A DNA stretch of 47,518 nt from Verrucomicrobiota bacterium (GTDB lineage Bacteria; Verrucomicrobiota; Verrucomicrobiia; Limisphaerales; UBA9464): the NCBI GenBank assembly GCA_947471985.1, contig CANIZL010000049.1, forward strand, positions 1 through 47,518, written 5' to 3'. A program made the position numbers and the translations under genes. Below, one piece after another: positions 47,394-47,518 of the stretch (positions within the stretch are counted from its first letter, which is position 1; every line of letters starts with the position of its first letter). The notes beneath the pieces are model-generated. The model worked only from the letters and a program-made list of their open reading frames with translations. It was not told the DNA's origin and did not search any database.

Positions 47394-47518
47394 ATGCATG
47401 GAGCTGTTCGAATCAGCGGGCGTTGGGTTCCGAAGGAAGTGTTGGAACGGATCTCACGCCGAAGCCAGGGGCCTGAGGTCCCATCGCGTGCTGAAGTGGT
47501 GAGTCACTTCTGCCGTGC
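47394..47518 (+). CDS. Partial open frame, unrecognised (possible transposase N-terminus)
   Basis: The ATG at 47394 opens a frame that runs off the window, starting MHGAVRISGRWVPKEVLERI and continuing with SRAEVVSHFCR. The pattern faintly recalls the N-terminus of DUF4338-type IS4-like transposases, in which a short leader is followed by SR-x2-L/V-x-R-x-L/F-C. It is only 41 codons, so neither coding status nor family can be established; an upstream alternative start is also possible because the frame stays open. Confidence 0.3.
   Translation, partial: MHGAVRISGRWVPKEVLERISRRSQGPEVPSRAEVVSHFCR

Overview
The window looks like chromosomal DNA of a Verrucomicrobiota bacterium, probably of the Pedosphaera/Limisphaerales (subdivision 3) type. 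This is inferred from gene content: a prepilin-type protein with [12 protein letters not shown], a ThuA lipoprotein, a GntR/Gfo-Idh pair, haem-c and copper-monooxygenase-like secreted proteins, several very large VCBS/ASPIC proteins, and giant secreted multidomain proteins ending in a typical result-like C-terminus. No rRNA, tRNA, CRISPR array or complete mobile element was seen.

Left part (1-6190, all minus strand): a run of truncated release factor 3, GmhA-like sugar isomerase, STAS protein, a receiver-PATAN protein whose phospho-acceptor Asp is Glu, a pseudopilin, and a CheA-like kinase (PilJ sensor, PAS, Hpt, ATPase) cut by the window edge. Then comes the housekeeping block rpmI-rplT-terminator-pheS-pheT (6438-10787, plus), facing a minus-strand run GntR regulator, Gfo/Idh oxidoreductase and ftsK (15895-10967).

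Middle (16053-25845): a secreted protein with two protease-like domains that seem to lack catalytic residues plus two PDZ domains; a ThuA lipoprotein (minus); apbE overlapping a TlpA-type thioredoxin; a TPR lipoprotein (minus); a haem c/copper-monooxygenase-like/TPR protein followed by a haem c/VCBS protein; and a small Ala/Lys-rich lipoprotein.

Right part (25846-47518): two copies of one layout, a giant biased-codon secreted protein (26196-29849 and 39570-43571), a strong intrinsic terminator, then a VCBS/ASPIC protein (30086-33847 and 43646-47122). Between the copies lies a tight minus-strand operon: SGNH/TPR membrane protein, a 50-residue DUF5989-like peptide, a NodU/CmcH carbamoyltransferase, an SxtJ-like membrane protein and a DUF1573 protein. 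The simplest reading is a surface or extracellular-matrix locus in which abundant adhesive or carbohydrate-binding proteins, calcium-loop propeller proteins and a carbamoylated glycan or lipid are made together; that functional link is inference. The window closes with a fragment of an unrecognised gene.
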